A stretch of 64,000 bases of DNA, from the NCBI GenBank assembly GCA_005222965.1, contig NJBG01000001.1:1-64000 (forward strand), in the 5' to 3' direction. The DNA comes from Candidatus Woesearchaeota archaeon B3_Woes (GTDB lineage: Archaea > Nanobdellota > Nanobdellia > Woesearchaeales > B3-WOES). The notes below the pieces were generated by a model. It was given only the letters and a program-made list of their open reading frames with translations, was not told the DNA's origin and made no database searches. This document shows positions 25,035 through 33,836 of this stretch, one piece after another; positions within the stretch are counted from its first letter, which is position 1, and every line of letters begins with the position of its first letter. The translations under genes and the position numbers were made by a program.

Positions 25035-25295
25035 ATGAATGGAGAAGTAAAATTTTTTAACAGAAAAAAAGGATTTGGTTTTATAAAAGGAGAAGACGAA
25101 AAAGAATATTTTGTACATTTTTCGGCACTAACAGAAGGAACAATGATCAATGATAATGATAGAGTAACATTCGATCCTTCAGAAGGTGACAGAGGATTAC
25201 AAGCACAGAATGTTTCTTTAGCTCAAGGTGGAAGTGAAGCACCTGAAGAAGAATCTAAGGAAGAACCTAAAGAAAAAGCAAGTGAAGATTTCTAA
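25035..25295 (+). CDS. cspA: Cold-shock domain protein
   Basis: 86 residues. The cold-shock OB fold is at 1-65: GEVKFFNRKKGFGFIKGED (RNP1 KGFGFI) and EYFVHFSAL (RNP2 YFVHF). The last 20 residues are an acidic/Lys tail (EEESKEEPKEKASEDF). Binds single-stranded RNA or DNA and melts RNA structure in the cold. A DEAD-box helicase follows in the same direction; together they are the usual cold-adaptation pair. GGAG sits upstream of the ATG. Confidence 0.93.
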   Translation: MNGEVKFFNRKKGFGFIKGEDEKEYFVHFSALTEGTMINDNDRVTFDPSEGDRGLQAQNVSLAQGGSEAPEEESKEEPKEKASEDF

Positions 25296-25306
25296 ATAGG
25301 GTATAA

Positions 25307-25329
25307 TTTTATTTTTTTAATATTTTTTT
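25307..25329 (+). terminator. Oligo-T terminator after the cold-shock gene
   Basis: Three T runs (up to seven T) 11-35 bases after the stop codon fit archaeal oligo-T termination. The helicase gene then has its own promoter. Confidence 0.55.
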
Positions 25330-25422
25330 AATAAACTTAATAGACCTATCTATACACTTATTCTGAAGGGAGTTAACCTATATAACCATTAACTTTATAA
25401 ACCAACCAAAACTCTTCTCTAT

Positions 25423-25440
25423 CAATAACGCATATTATTG
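25423..25440 (+). promoter_or_regulatory. Hairpin in the leader of the helicase gene
   Basis: CAATAA CGCATA TTATTG forms a 6-bp stem with a 6-base loop. TATA-like ACTTTATAAACC lies at 25391-25402, so the transcript would start near 25425, at this stem, and carry a leader of about 95 bases before the ATG at 25519. GAGG before the ATG is the ribosome site. Confidence 0.45.
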
Positions 25441-25518
25441 ACGAAAGAGCACCTGATTAGATTTATTGAACATTTTGCTTTTTCTATAAGAATTGCTGTA
25501 TATTAGAGGTATAATAAA

Positions 25519-26715
25519 ATGAACGTATTTGAAAAGTTTGGCTTAAGCCAAGAACTATTAAAATCAATTAAACATATGAATATTACAGAACCAACAGAGA
25601 TACAAACTCTATCTATCCCACATATTATGAAAGGAAAAGATGTTATTGGAGAATCTGCAACTGGTTCTGGGAAAACACTAGCATTTGGATGTGGGGTAAT
25701 TGATCACACACTTCCTAAGAAAGGAGTACAAGCATTAATTTTAACTCCAACTAGGGAGATTGCAGAACAAGTAAAAGATGTTTTGAGAAAATTAGCATAT
25801 CATAAACATTTGAATGTAATATCAGTTTATGGAGGTGTATCAATTACTGCTCAAATTCAAGATTTAAAAAAAGCAGAAGTAGTCATTGCAACACCTGGAA
25901 GATTATTAGATCATCTTGAAAGAAGAACCATTGACTTAACAAGAATTAACTTATTAGTATTAGACGAAGCAGATAGAATGCTTGATATGGGATTTATAGA
26001 TGATGTGGAAAGAATCATAAGAGCTTGTCCAAAAAAGAGACAAACATTATTTTTCTCAGCTACAGTTTCACGAGTGAAATCTTTGGCTAACAAACATATG
26101 AACAATGAAGTCATAGTCTCAGCTCAAAACATGGTTGATCCATCAAAACTCAAACAAGTATATTATAATGTTAAAAAAAACATGAAGTTGTCATTGTTAG
26201 TACACTTACTAAAGAAAGAAACTTCAGGTTTAGTAATGGTTTTCTGTAATACTAGAAGAAACACCGACTTTGTCGCTAAAAATCTCAAAGCAAACAATAT
26301 CAAAGCAACACCTATTCATGGAGGTTTAACACAGAATAAAAGAAAAAACACACTTAAAATGTTCAACACTGCAAAAGTAAGTGTATTAGTTTGTACAGAT
26401 GTTGCAGCAAGAGGATTGGATATTAACAATGTTTCACACGTATATAATTATGACATTCCAAAAGACACTAAAGAGTATGTTCATAGAATAGGTCGAACAG
26501 CAAGAGCAGGTGCTGAAGGACAAGTTGTTAATGTTTTATGTGAGTATGATTATGATAATTTTTCAAATGTTATGAATCAATATCGTAATTTCAACATTGA
26601 AGAAATAAAAATACCTTTCTTAGAGAAAGTCGTTGCAATCAGAACTGATGATTCAAGACGACAACCAATGAGAAGAGGACAGTTTCATAGTAGGAATAGA
26701 GGACATAGAAGATAG
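25519..26715 (+). CDS. DEAD-box RNA helicase
   Basis: 398 residues with all motifs: Q motif (EPTEIQTLSIPHIMKGKD), ATGSGKT (I), PTREIAEQ (Ia), TPGRLLDH, DEADRM (II), SAT (III), VFCNTRR, TDVAARGLDI and HRIGRTARAG (VI). A short Arg-rich tail (RRQPMRRGQFHSRNRGHRR) may bind RNA. It unwinds structured RNA, as in cold adaptation or ribosome assembly. The leader with a stem, and the cold-shock gene just upstream, support a cold-response role. GAGGT precedes the ATG. Confidence 0.95.
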   Translation: MNVFEKFGLSQELLKSIKHMNITEPTEIQTLSIPHIMKGKDVIGESATGSGKTLAFGCGVIDHTLPKKGVQALILTPTREIAEQVKDVLRKLAYHKHLNVISVYGGVSITAQIQDLKKAEVVIATPGRLLDHLERRTIDLTRINLLVLDEADRMLDMGFIDDVERIIRACPKKRQTLFFSATVSRVKSLANKHMNNEVIVSAQNMVDPSKLKQVYYNVKKNMKLSLLVHLLKKETSGLVMVFCNTRRNTDFVAKNLKANNIKATPIHGGLTQNKRKNTLKMFNTAKVSVLVCTDVAARGLDINNVSHVYNYDIPKDTKEYVHRIGRTARAGAEGQVVNVLCEYDYDNFSNVMNQYRNFNIEEIKIPFLEKVVAIRTDDSRRQPMRRGQFHSRNRGHRR

Positions 26716-26724
26716 TTAAGAATT

Positions 26725-27042
26725 CTAAGCAAACTCAACTTTTTTTGCTCTTGTACCTTGTCTCTGAGCATGGGTTTTTCCACACTCTTTACAAGTATAC
26801 CTTAAATCAGTCTTTTTAGTCTGTTTTTTACCATATCTTTTCCAGGAACCCATTGCTTTTTTAGAAAATCTTCCAAGATTACCAAATCCACGTCTTAATC
26901 CTCTTGATTTTACTCTAGGTTTAGAACCTCTCGACATAGTATGAGCTTTATTCAAACCCTTAAATGATTGATTCTTTACAGTATGGACTGTATGCTTTTT
27001 ACAAAAAGGACAAAGTCTTTTTACTGATTTTGGTAGTTTCAT
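26725..27042 (-). CDS. rpl44e: Ribosomal protein eL42 (L44e)
   Basis: 105 residues, full length. Zinc ribbon with CPFC near residue 11 and CKEC near 87; the RGSKPRVKSRGLRRGFGN central part and the basic C-terminal half are typical. It lies near the E site of the large subunit. In many archaea this gene sits directly before eS27 and aIF2 alpha; here those are 27 kb away, so the usual operon is split. Confidence 0.95.
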   Translation of the reverse strand: MKLPKSVKRLCPFCKKHTVHTVKNQSFKGLNKAHTMSRGSKPRVKSRGLRRGFGNLGRFSKKAMGSWKRYGKKQTKKTDLRYTCKECGKTHAQRQGTRAKKVEFA

Positions 27043-27134
27043 AGTAAATGAAGAAATTTGAGGTATTTAAAAAGCTTTCTTTTATGATGGGTTGTGTTTA
27101 AAAATTTTAGTTCAATATCATCTAAAAAGTAAAC

Positions 27135-27575
27135 TCATAAATACTTCTTTAGAGGTTTTAACATTGGTGATTGAGAGAAATGTATAGAAGCCCTAGCACT
27201 GTCTATTTTTTTATTTAAAAAATCACTTAAGCTATAAAGAAATCCTTTTCTATACAATAATCTTCCAGCTTCCCTGTTTGTTTTCATATCTCCTCGTCCC
27301 ATATTAATTGTTGTTGGAGAAGAATAAGGAGTATAAATATGCAGTTCAAGTTTGTTTTTTCTTGGAACCTTTAAGGTTTTCATAAGTTCACGTGTAGAAT
27401 ATGCTGCTGCATTACTGCCGCCAATCAAAACATAAAGATCAATATCCGACCTTTCAGGATCCCAACGATCAGTATTGTAACTGCCAAAAACTCTTACCTC
27501 TCTTAACAAAGGCCAGTTTTCTTTCATTGAATCAACAAGTTCTTCCAGAACTAATTCTACATCAGGAACCCTCAT
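27135..27575 (-). CDS. Nucleotidyltransferase-domain protein
   Basis: 146 residues from ATG 27575 (MRVPDVELVLEELVDS). Motif VRVFGSYNTDRWDPERSDID is the G-S-x(10-13)-D-x-D active-site pattern of the pol-beta superfamily, followed by IDLYVLIGG. The ATG at 27620 would add a hydrophobic stretch and is less likely. Stand-alone enzymes like this are often MNT antitoxins, but no HEPN partner adjoins it. Confidence 0.75.
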   Translation of the reverse strand: MRVPDVELVLEELVDSMKENWPLLREVRVFGSYNTDRWDPERSDIDLYVLIGGSNAAAYSTRELMKTLKVPRKNKLELHIYTPYSSPTTINMGRGDMKTNREAGRLLYRKGFLYSLSDFLNKKIDSARASIHFSQSPMLKPLKKYL

Positions 27576-27664
27576 AAAAAAAGGAATTAAAATAATTATA
27601 AAAAGCTTTCTTTTATTCAACTCTTCAGAAAGATTTAAATAAACAAATAACCAAAATCATAATA

Positions 27665-29110
27665 ATGAATAAACCAGTAGTATTAATCATAAGAGATGGA
27701 TGGGGATACAGAAAAAACAAAAAAGACAACTATATCTCAGAAGCAAATACAATAAACACAGATAATTTAATGGAAAAATATCCAACAACAATACTAAAAG
27801 CTGCAGGAAAAGCAGTCGGACTACCACCAAATTACCAAGGAAATTCTGAAGTTGGACATGTAACAATCGGTTCTGGAAGAATTATCAAACAACCTTTAAC
27901 AAAAATTAATAAATCAATAAGAAAAGGAGATTTTTTCAGAAACAAACAATTCATAAACGCATTAAAAAACTGCAAAAAACACAATTCAACTTTACACATA
28001 ATAGGATTACTACAAAAAGAAGGTGTTCATGCACATAAAAAACACCTTTATGCTCTATTAGACCTATGTAAAAAACAAAACTTCAAAAATTTTAAAATAC
28101 ACATAATAACAGATGGAAGAGATGCTCCTCCTAAAAACAGCATAAAAAACATAAGACAACTTCTAAGAAAAACAAAAAACATAGCAACCATCTCAGGGAG
28201 ATACTATGCTATGGATAGGGATAAGAGATGGGACAGAACAAAAAAAGCATATGAATGTATTGCAAATGCAAATGCAGAAGAGTTTGAAAAACCAATAAAA
28301 CTTCTAAAAACCTGTTACAAAAATAATGAAACAGACGAATTCATAAAACCAAGAAAATCAAAAAATTACAAAGGAATTAAATCAAATGATTCTGTAATCT
28401 TTTATAATTTCAGAACAGACAGATTAAGACAACTAACCCAACTTATTCTTAAAAAGAACATATTCCCAGTCACAATGACAAAATACTATAAACCTTCTAG
28501 AGCAAGAGTCGCTTTTGAAGAACCAAAAACAAAAAACACCTTAGGAGAAGTCTTATCAAGAAATAAAATAAAACAATTAAGAATTAGCGAAACAGAAAAA
28601 TATGCTCATGTAACATTCTTCTTCAATAATCAAATAGAAAAACCATACAAAAACGAAAAAAGAATCTTAATACATTCACCAAAAGTAGCTACTTATGATT
28701 TAAAACCAGAGATGAGTGCATATAAAATAACATCAAGGCTGCTAAAAGAGATGGACAAATATAAATTCATCGTTGTAAACATAGTTAATGGAGATATGGT
28801 TGGACACACAAGTGTAAAAAAAGCTTGTCTTAAAGCAGCAGAAACAGTGGATAAATGTGTAAAGAAAATCACAGACAAAGTTTTAGAAAAAGATGGAACA
28901 GCTTTAGTATTCGCAGATCATGGAAATCTAGAAGATAAAGGTGGGAAATACCAAACATCTCATACAAAAAACAAAGTTCCTCTAATTGTTGTTTCAAATA
29001 AAAAATTAAAATTAAAGAACAACAAAGGACTAAAAGATATAGCACCAACAGTCTTAAAACTTCTAAATATAAAACAACCAAAAGAAATGACTGGAAAAAG
29101 TATTATTTAA
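27665..29110 (+). CDS. gpmI: 2,3-BPG-independent phosphoglycerate mutase (GpmI type)
   Basis: 481 residues. Metal and catalytic sites: IIRDGWG (Asp11), GNSEVGH (nucleophile Ser61), HIITDGRDAPP, SGRYYAMDRDKRWDR, and near the end VNGDMVGHTS and FADHGNLED. It converts 3- to 2-phosphoglycerate in glycolysis, with two Mn ions. It is the long bacterial-type GpmI, not the shorter archaeal ApgM. Enolase, the next step, is at 49.5 kb. TATA-like sequence lies just upstream of the ATG. Confidence 0.95.
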   Translation: MNKPVVLIIRDGWGYRKNKKDNYISEANTINTDNLMEKYPTTILKAAGKAVGLPPNYQGNSEVGHVTIGSGRIIKQPLTKINKSIRKGDFFRNKQFINALKNCKKHNSTLHIIGLLQKEGVHAHKKHLYALLDLCKKQNFKNFKIHIITDGRDAPPKNSIKNIRQLLRKTKNIATISGRYYAMDRDKRWDRTKKAYECIANANAEEFEKPIKLLKTCYKNNETDEFIKPRKSKNYKGIKSNDSVIFYNFRTDRLRQLTQLILKKNIFPVTMTKYYKPSRARVAFEEPKTKNTLGEVLSRNKIKQLRISETEKYAHVTFFFNNQIEKPYKNEKRILIHSPKVATYDLKPEMSAYKITSRLLKEMDKYKFIVVNIVNGDMVGHTSVKKACLKAAETVDKCVKKITDKVLEKDGTALVFADHGNLEDKGGKYQTSHTKNKVPLIVVSNKKLKLKNNKGLKDIAPTVLKLLNIKQPKEMTGKSII

Positions 29111-29161
29111 TAATTTCTAAAGAAAGATTTATAAAGATAGTTCAAGTCCATATACTATAAA

Positions 29162-29731
29162 ATGTTAAGAGAATTTACCGAAATAAGAAAGGAATTATCA
29201 AAATATGATTCTAAAAGGGAAGAGCTAATAAAAAAAGCAAGAGAATTGCTAAAGATTTCTAAACAAGTTATCTACTCAACACACAGAGCAGATCTAAAAC
29301 AAGCACAACAAAATACAACCAAAGCAAATAAAATAAAAAAAGAATTGGATAATATTGTTAATTTCAATAAAAAACTATTTTTTGAAGGAAGCTATTCAGA
29401 TGCTTGCCAGGAATATGCAGAAGCATTGTGCTATTATAATTTTGTTAAGAATAAAAAACTAATAAGCTTCAAAACTCTAAAAATTAATTATGAAGATTAC
29501 TTAATGGGAATATGTGATTTAACAGGGGAACTAGGTAGAAGAGCAGTAGCACTAGCAACAAAAAGAAACCTAAAAGAAGTTGAAAAAATAAAGAATTTTG
29601 TTGAAGATGTTTATGGTGAATTTCTAAAATTTGATCTAAGAAATGGCCAATTAAGAAAAAAATCAGACTCAATTAAATGGAATCTAAAAAAATTAGAAGA
29701 AATCTTATACGATTTAAATAAGATAAAATGA
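29162..29731 (+). CDS. Translin-family protein
   Basis: 189 residues, all helical. The signature ending EDYLMGICDLTGELGRRAVA at about 115-134 and FVEDVYGEFLKFDLRNGQLR is that of translin/TRAX. Archaeal relatives form octameric shells that bind RNA or act as RNases. It overlaps the M29 peptidase start by 4 bases, a conserved kind of coupling. I see the acidic residues in ESY-type positions only partly, so catalysis is open. Confidence 0.88.
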   Translation: MLREFTEIRKELSKYDSKREELIKKARELLKISKQVIYSTHRADLKQAQQNTTKANKIKKELDNIVNFNKKLFFEGSYSDACQEYAEALCYYNFVKNKKLISFKTLKINYEDYLMGICDLTGELGRRAVALATKRNLKEVEKIKNFVEDVYGEFLKFDLRNGQLRKKSDSIKWNLKKLEEILYDLNKIK

Positions 29732-30663
29732 GTTCTCTACAAAAAGCAGCCCAAACTGCCTTAAAAGTTTGCATGGGCCTAAAACAAAATGAAAAGATTC
29801 TAATTATTTATGACACTAAAAAGAGAATATTAGCAAATGTTTTAGCAAAAGAAGCTAAAAAAGTAAAACTACTAAAAATTCCAGAATCAAAAGTTCATGG
29901 ACAAGAACCCTCTAAAAAAACAGCAAACGAGATGTTAAAACATGATGTAATTATGATGGTTACATCAAAAAGCCTAAGCCATACAGATGCACGAAGAAAA
30001 GCATCTAAAAAAGGTGTAAGAATTGCTTCAATGCCGGGGATTACAAAAGATATGTTTCTAAGAACAATGAAAGCAGATTATAATAAGATAGAAGAAAGAA
30101 CAAATAAAATATCAGAATTACTAACAAAAGGAAAAAAAGTAAAACTAACAACAAAAAAAGGAACAAACATTATCATGAACATCAAAGGAAGAAGAGCTGA
30201 AAAAGGAGCGTTAATAAGAAAAAAAGGAAATTTCAAGAATCTTCCATCAGGAGAAGCATGTCTAGGACCTTTAGAAGGAACAACAAACGGAATTTTTGTT
30301 GTTGACTGCTGTTTTTTTGAAAAAGTAGACAAACCAATTAAAGTTACAGTAAAAAATGGATATGCAACAGAAATCAAAGGCGGAAAATCAGCTAAAAAAC
30401 TAATAAAAATGCTGGAAAGCATTAATCATAAAGATGCTTATGCAATAGCAGAATTAGGAATTGGCACAAATGATAAAGCAAAGATAACTGGAAACTTATT
30501 AGAAGATGAAAAAGTATTTGGTACTGCTCATATAGCCTTAGGAAACAATATATCATATGGTGGAAAAATAAATGTTCCAATTCATTTAGATGGTGTTTTT
30601 AATAAACCAACAATTTTTATCGATAATAAAAAAATAATGGATAATGGTAAATTAATTATTTAA
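29728..30663 (+). CDS. M29-family aminopeptidase
   Basis: 311 residues. Motifs of M29 metallopeptidases: LPSGEACLGPLEG (about 172-184), AELGIGTNDKAK (about 240), LEDEKVFGTAHIALGNN and VPIHLDGVF near the end, which supply the two metal sites. It is at the short end of the family (usually about 370). It would remove N-terminal residues from peptides. The start overlaps the translin stop (ATGA). Confidence 0.85.
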   Translation: MSSLQKAAQTALKVCMGLKQNEKILIIYDTKKRILANVLAKEAKKVKLLKIPESKVHGQEPSKKTANEMLKHDVIMMVTSKSLSHTDARRKASKKGVRIASMPGITKDMFLRTMKADYNKIEERTNKISELLTKGKKVKLTTKKGTNIIMNIKGRRAEKGALIRKKGNFKNLPSGEACLGPLEGTTNGIFVVDCCFFEKVDKPIKVTVKNGYATEIKGGKSAKKLIKMLESINHKDAYAIAELGIGTNDKAKITGNLLEDEKVFGTAHIALGNNISYGGKINVPIHLDGVFNKPTIFIDNKKIMDNGKLII

Positions 30664-31244
30664 TCTTTCCAATCTCCTTCTGTAAATCTATTAGAACTAG
30701 TTAAATGCCATTCATGAGGATTAGATTCTTGTATCATATCAAACATCTTTTTTGCTGTTTCTGTAAATAATTTATCACGAACCTTAAGCCTAATATCTTT
30801 CCAATCTTTCATCAAACTATTTCCTTTAGAATATTGTTCAGCTAATTCCAGATCAACATCTAAATTATCAGCATCTTTTACAATCTTAGATTCAATAGTT
30901 TCTTGTTTCTCAAATTCATCTATTAATTCTTTATATTCTTCAATAGAAGTGTCTTTTGTAGCTTCGTTTATGGCTTTTTTTTCATCCCTATTTGTAAACA
31001 TTTTAGATAAATAATTAACATCTCCTACCCTGGTTTCAGGTATATCATGTATTAGAGCAATTTTTAATACTTTAGAACTATCTGCTTTTTCATGTTTAGC
31101 TAAAACTAATGAAATCCACATTGCACGAAAAGTATGTTCTGTTACATTTGAGAATTCAGGAGTTAAAAATTGGCTCCATGTTCTTTTTACAAACCTTAAT
31201 GTTCCTATCTCATAAAGAAAATTAACATCTTTTTTTATATCCAT
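30660..31244 (-). CDS. HD-domain 5'-deoxynucleotidase (YfbR/HDDC2-like)
   Basis: 194 residues. Metal ligands: NVTEHTFRAMWISLVLA (first His), LIHDIPETRVGDV (HD pair) and IVKDADNLDVDLELAEQY (last Asp). The order is that of HDDC2/YfbR, which dephosphorylate dNMPs. It converges with the M29 gene and shares 4 bases with its end. Confidence 0.85.
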   Translation of the reverse strand: MDIKKDVNFLYEIGTLRFVKRTWSQFLTPEFSNVTEHTFRAMWISLVLAKHEKADSSKVLKIALIHDIPETRVGDVNYLSKMFTNRDEKKAINEATKDTSIEEYKELIDEFEKQETIESKIVKDADNLDVDLELAEQYSKGNSLMKDWKDIRLKVRDKLFTETAKKMFDMIQESNPHEWHLTSSNRFTEGDWKD

Positions 31245-31275
31245 ATTAAAAACTAATTATAGAGATAATATAAAT

Positions 31276-31947
31276 TTATGTATTTTGGTTAGCTGAGGGA
31301 TTTGCATAACAATTAGTATTTATAGCGTTTGGTGATATTATAGGTGTGCCTTGATAATCTTCTTTTGTTAAAATATGAAAAAAATCAATATCGTATTGTG
31401 CTTTACTTTCTTTAACACCTTTATTTTGAGCAATAACAACTAAATCTTTATGAGAAATACCATAAAATTGTCCAAAATGATTAGCAATATCTGCAAATAC
31501 ACCTGAGAACCAACTATCAGTATTATCAACAGTACCATTGCTTAATCTATCTTCTAGTTGACAAGTTAAATCTCTAGTTGAGTAAGTTGAATATAAAACC
31601 TTTAATTCCACCCCTTCAATTGAAAATGGGCTTTCTAAGATATAATCTTCAATTCTATGTTCTACTTGATATTTTTCGTGAGCTTGTTTAATCATATCAG
31701 GAATTTCAGTTAAAAATTTATCTACAAGAGTACCATGAGTATCATCCATATTTTGAATTGTTCTGTATAAATCTGCATTTTTCAATCCTTCTCCTTGTAC
31801 TAAATCTTCATATGAAATTGTATCTGGATCATAACCTAAAGTATCACATAATTCGTCAAATTGATCACTACTCTCAATTTGTTTAATACATTTTATTATC
31901 CTTGATATGGTAATTTCATACCTTTTTAGTTTTTTATTTGATACCAT
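31276..31947 (-). CDS. Hypothetical protein, 223 aa
   Basis: Soluble and acidic, with TISRIIKCIKQIESSDQFDE at the N-terminus and a beta-rich centre (YILESPFSIEGVELKVLYST). No signal peptide or membrane segment. I do not recognise a family. It is 31 bases upstream of the HD gene on the same strand, so they may form one transcript. Confidence 0.65.
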   Translation of the reverse strand: MVSNKKLKRYEITISRIIKCIKQIESSDQFDELCDTLGYDPDTISYEDLVQGEGLKNADLYRTIQNMDDTHGTLVDKFLTEIPDMIKQAHEKYQVEHRIEDYILESPFSIEGVELKVLYSTYSTRDLTCQLEDRLSNGTVDNTDSWFSGVFADIANHFGQFYGISHKDLVVIAQNKGVKESKAQYDIDFFHILTKEDYQGTPIISPNAINTNCYANPSANQNT

Positions 31948-32092
31948 ATTTACATTTCTTAATAATTCAAGGATTTAAGTATAAACAACAACTATTTATA
32001 TCTTTCGTTTTTTTAATCACTTATTAAGAGTAACTAAATTTATCTATTTAAAATAAGAAACAAATAAATACCCTTAATATTTCTTTAATCAT

Positions 32093-33277
32093 ATGAAATT
32101 TAAGATAATAAAAGAAGATGGAAAAGCCAGAACAGGTATTGTCACAACAAAACACGGAAATTTCCATACTCCTTCATTTACACCTGTAGCAACTCTAGCT
32201 TCTGTAAGAGCTTTAGACCAGGAAGATTTAGAAAAATTAGATGTAGAAGTTATTTTATCAAACACATATCACTTACATTTAAGACCAGGAGACAATATAA
32301 TAAAAAAATTCAAGGGCTTGCATAATTTTATGAATTGGCACAAACCAATTATTACTGATTCTGGAGGATTTCAGGCATTTTCCCTAGGATATGGAATGGA
32401 ACACGGTGTAGGAAAGATAGCAAACAATATATTCCCAGGAAAAGAAGAGATTGAATACAAAGGAGAGAAATGGGCAAAAGTCACTGACAAAGGAGTTAGA
32501 TTCAAAAACCCACTAAACGGAGATAAAACAGAACTAACACCAAAAATATCAATGGAAATACAATCTAATCTTGGTTCTGACATTATTTTTGCATTTGATG
32601 AATGCACATCACCATTATCTGATAAAAAATACACAAAAAAAGCCCTAGAAAGAACACATAAATGGGCTGTAGAATGCCTAAAATATAGAAACAAAGAACA
32701 AGCTTTGTTTGGAATTGTTCAGGGTGGAGCATTTAAAGATCTAAGAATCAAATCTTCTAAGTTTATTGGAAAATTAGATTTTGATGGATTTGGAATAGGG
32801 GGATCATTAGGAAAAACAAAACAAGACATGTACAAAATTCTAGAATGGGTTATTCCATTGCTGCCAAAAAACAAACCAAGACACTTATTAGGTATTGGAG
32901 GTGTAGATGATATTCTAAATAGCGTAGAAAAAGGCGTAGATATGTTTGACTGTGTAACACCAACCAGATGGGGCAGAAGAGGTCATTTATTTATTTCTCC
33001 TGAAGAAGGAGGGAACATGGAAAACAAATACAAAATAATAATTAAACAAAACAAATACAAAGATGATAAAAAATCAATAGATAAATCCTGTAATTGTTAT
33101 GTATGTAAAAACTATTCAAGAGCCTATCTAAGACATCTACACATGTCAAGAGAATGGACTTATTACAAATTAGCTTCTTATCATAATGAATACTTTATTC
33201 TAAATCTAATGAAAGAAATAAGAAAATCAATCAACAATAAAACTTTTAAAAAATTAAAAAAGAAATGGTTGAAATAA
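32093..33277 (+). CDS. tgt: tRNA-guanine transglycosylase, bacterial type
   Basis: 394 residues. SNTYHLHLRPGDN, TDSGGFQAFSL (catalytic Asp), GIVQGG, FDCVTPTRWGRRGHLF (second Asp) and the zinc site CNCYVC with a final His. FDCV-PTR and the lack of a PUA domain are features of the bacterial enzyme that exchanges G34 in GUN anticodons (queuosine route), not of archaeal ArcTGT, which acts on G15. The pocket loop reads GIGGSLGKTK rather than GGLAVGE, so the base accepted is uncertain. A YhhQ-type transporter lies 0.6 kb downstream. Confidence 0.92.
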   Translation: MKFKIIKEDGKARTGIVTTKHGNFHTPSFTPVATLASVRALDQEDLEKLDVEVILSNTYHLHLRPGDNIIKKFKGLHNFMNWHKPIITDSGGFQAFSLGYGMEHGVGKIANNIFPGKEEIEYKGEKWAKVTDKGVRFKNPLNGDKTELTPKISMEIQSNLGSDIIFAFDECTSPLSDKKYTKKALERTHKWAVECLKYRNKEQALFGIVQGGAFKDLRIKSSKFIGKLDFDGFGIGGSLGKTKQDMYKILEWVIPLLPKNKPRHLLGIGGVDDILNSVEKGVDMFDCVTPTRWGRRGHLFISPEEGGNMENKYKIIIKQNKYKDDKKSIDKSCNCYVCKNYSRAYLRHLHMSREWTYYKLASYHNEYFILNLMKEIRKSINNKTFKKLKKKWLK

Positions 33278-33308
33278 AAACATTTATATATATAATATCT
33301 CAATTAAA

Positions 33309-33836
33309 TTGATGAAAAAATTAATATTGATTATTTTGTCAATTAGTTTATTAATAGGGTGTGCAAAAAACATGGATGAAAACAATAAAATAGTAATTCT
33401 TGAGACAAACCATGGAGATATCAAAATAAAATTATATAATGATATGCCAATAACATCAGGAAATTTTGAAAAACTAGTAAAACAAGGTTTTTATGATGGT
33501 GTTATATTCCATAGAATCATAAACAATTTCATGATTCAAGGAGGAGATCCAACCGGAACAGGAACAGGGGGTCCAGGATATACAATTAAAGATGAATTTA
33601 CAAATCATAATAAAAACAATAGAGGAACAATTTCAATGGCAAATGCTGGACCAAACACTGGCGGAAGTCAATTTTTTATTAATCTAGTTAATAACAATTT
33701 TTTAGATACAAAACATCCTGTGTTTGGAGAGGTTATTGAAGGAATGGATGTAGTAGATAAGATTGTTAAAGTAGCAAAAGATTCTAATGACAAACCATTA
33801 GAAGATGTAACAATTATTAAAGCAACATTAAAATAA
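33309..33836 (+). CDS. Cyclophilin-type peptidyl-prolyl isomerase, lipoprotein
   Basis: 175 residues. Signal peptide with lipobox (SISLLIGC, Cys18), then a complete cyclophilin domain: HGDIKIKLYNDMPITSGNF, GVIFHRIINNFMIQGGDPTG (catalytic Arg and Gln), MANAGPNTGGSQFFI and GEVIEGMDVVDKI. It would sit on the outside of the membrane and help fold exported proteins. It follows tgt by 31 bases. Confidence 0.93.
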   Translation: MMKKLILIILSISLLIGCAKNMDENNKIVILETNHGDIKIKLYNDMPITSGNFEKLVKQGFYDGVIFHRIINNFMIQGGDPTGTGTGGPGYTIKDEFTNHNKNNRGTISMANAGPNTGGSQFFINLVNNNFLDTKHPVFGEVIEGMDVVDKIVKVAKDSNDKPLEDVTIIKATLK

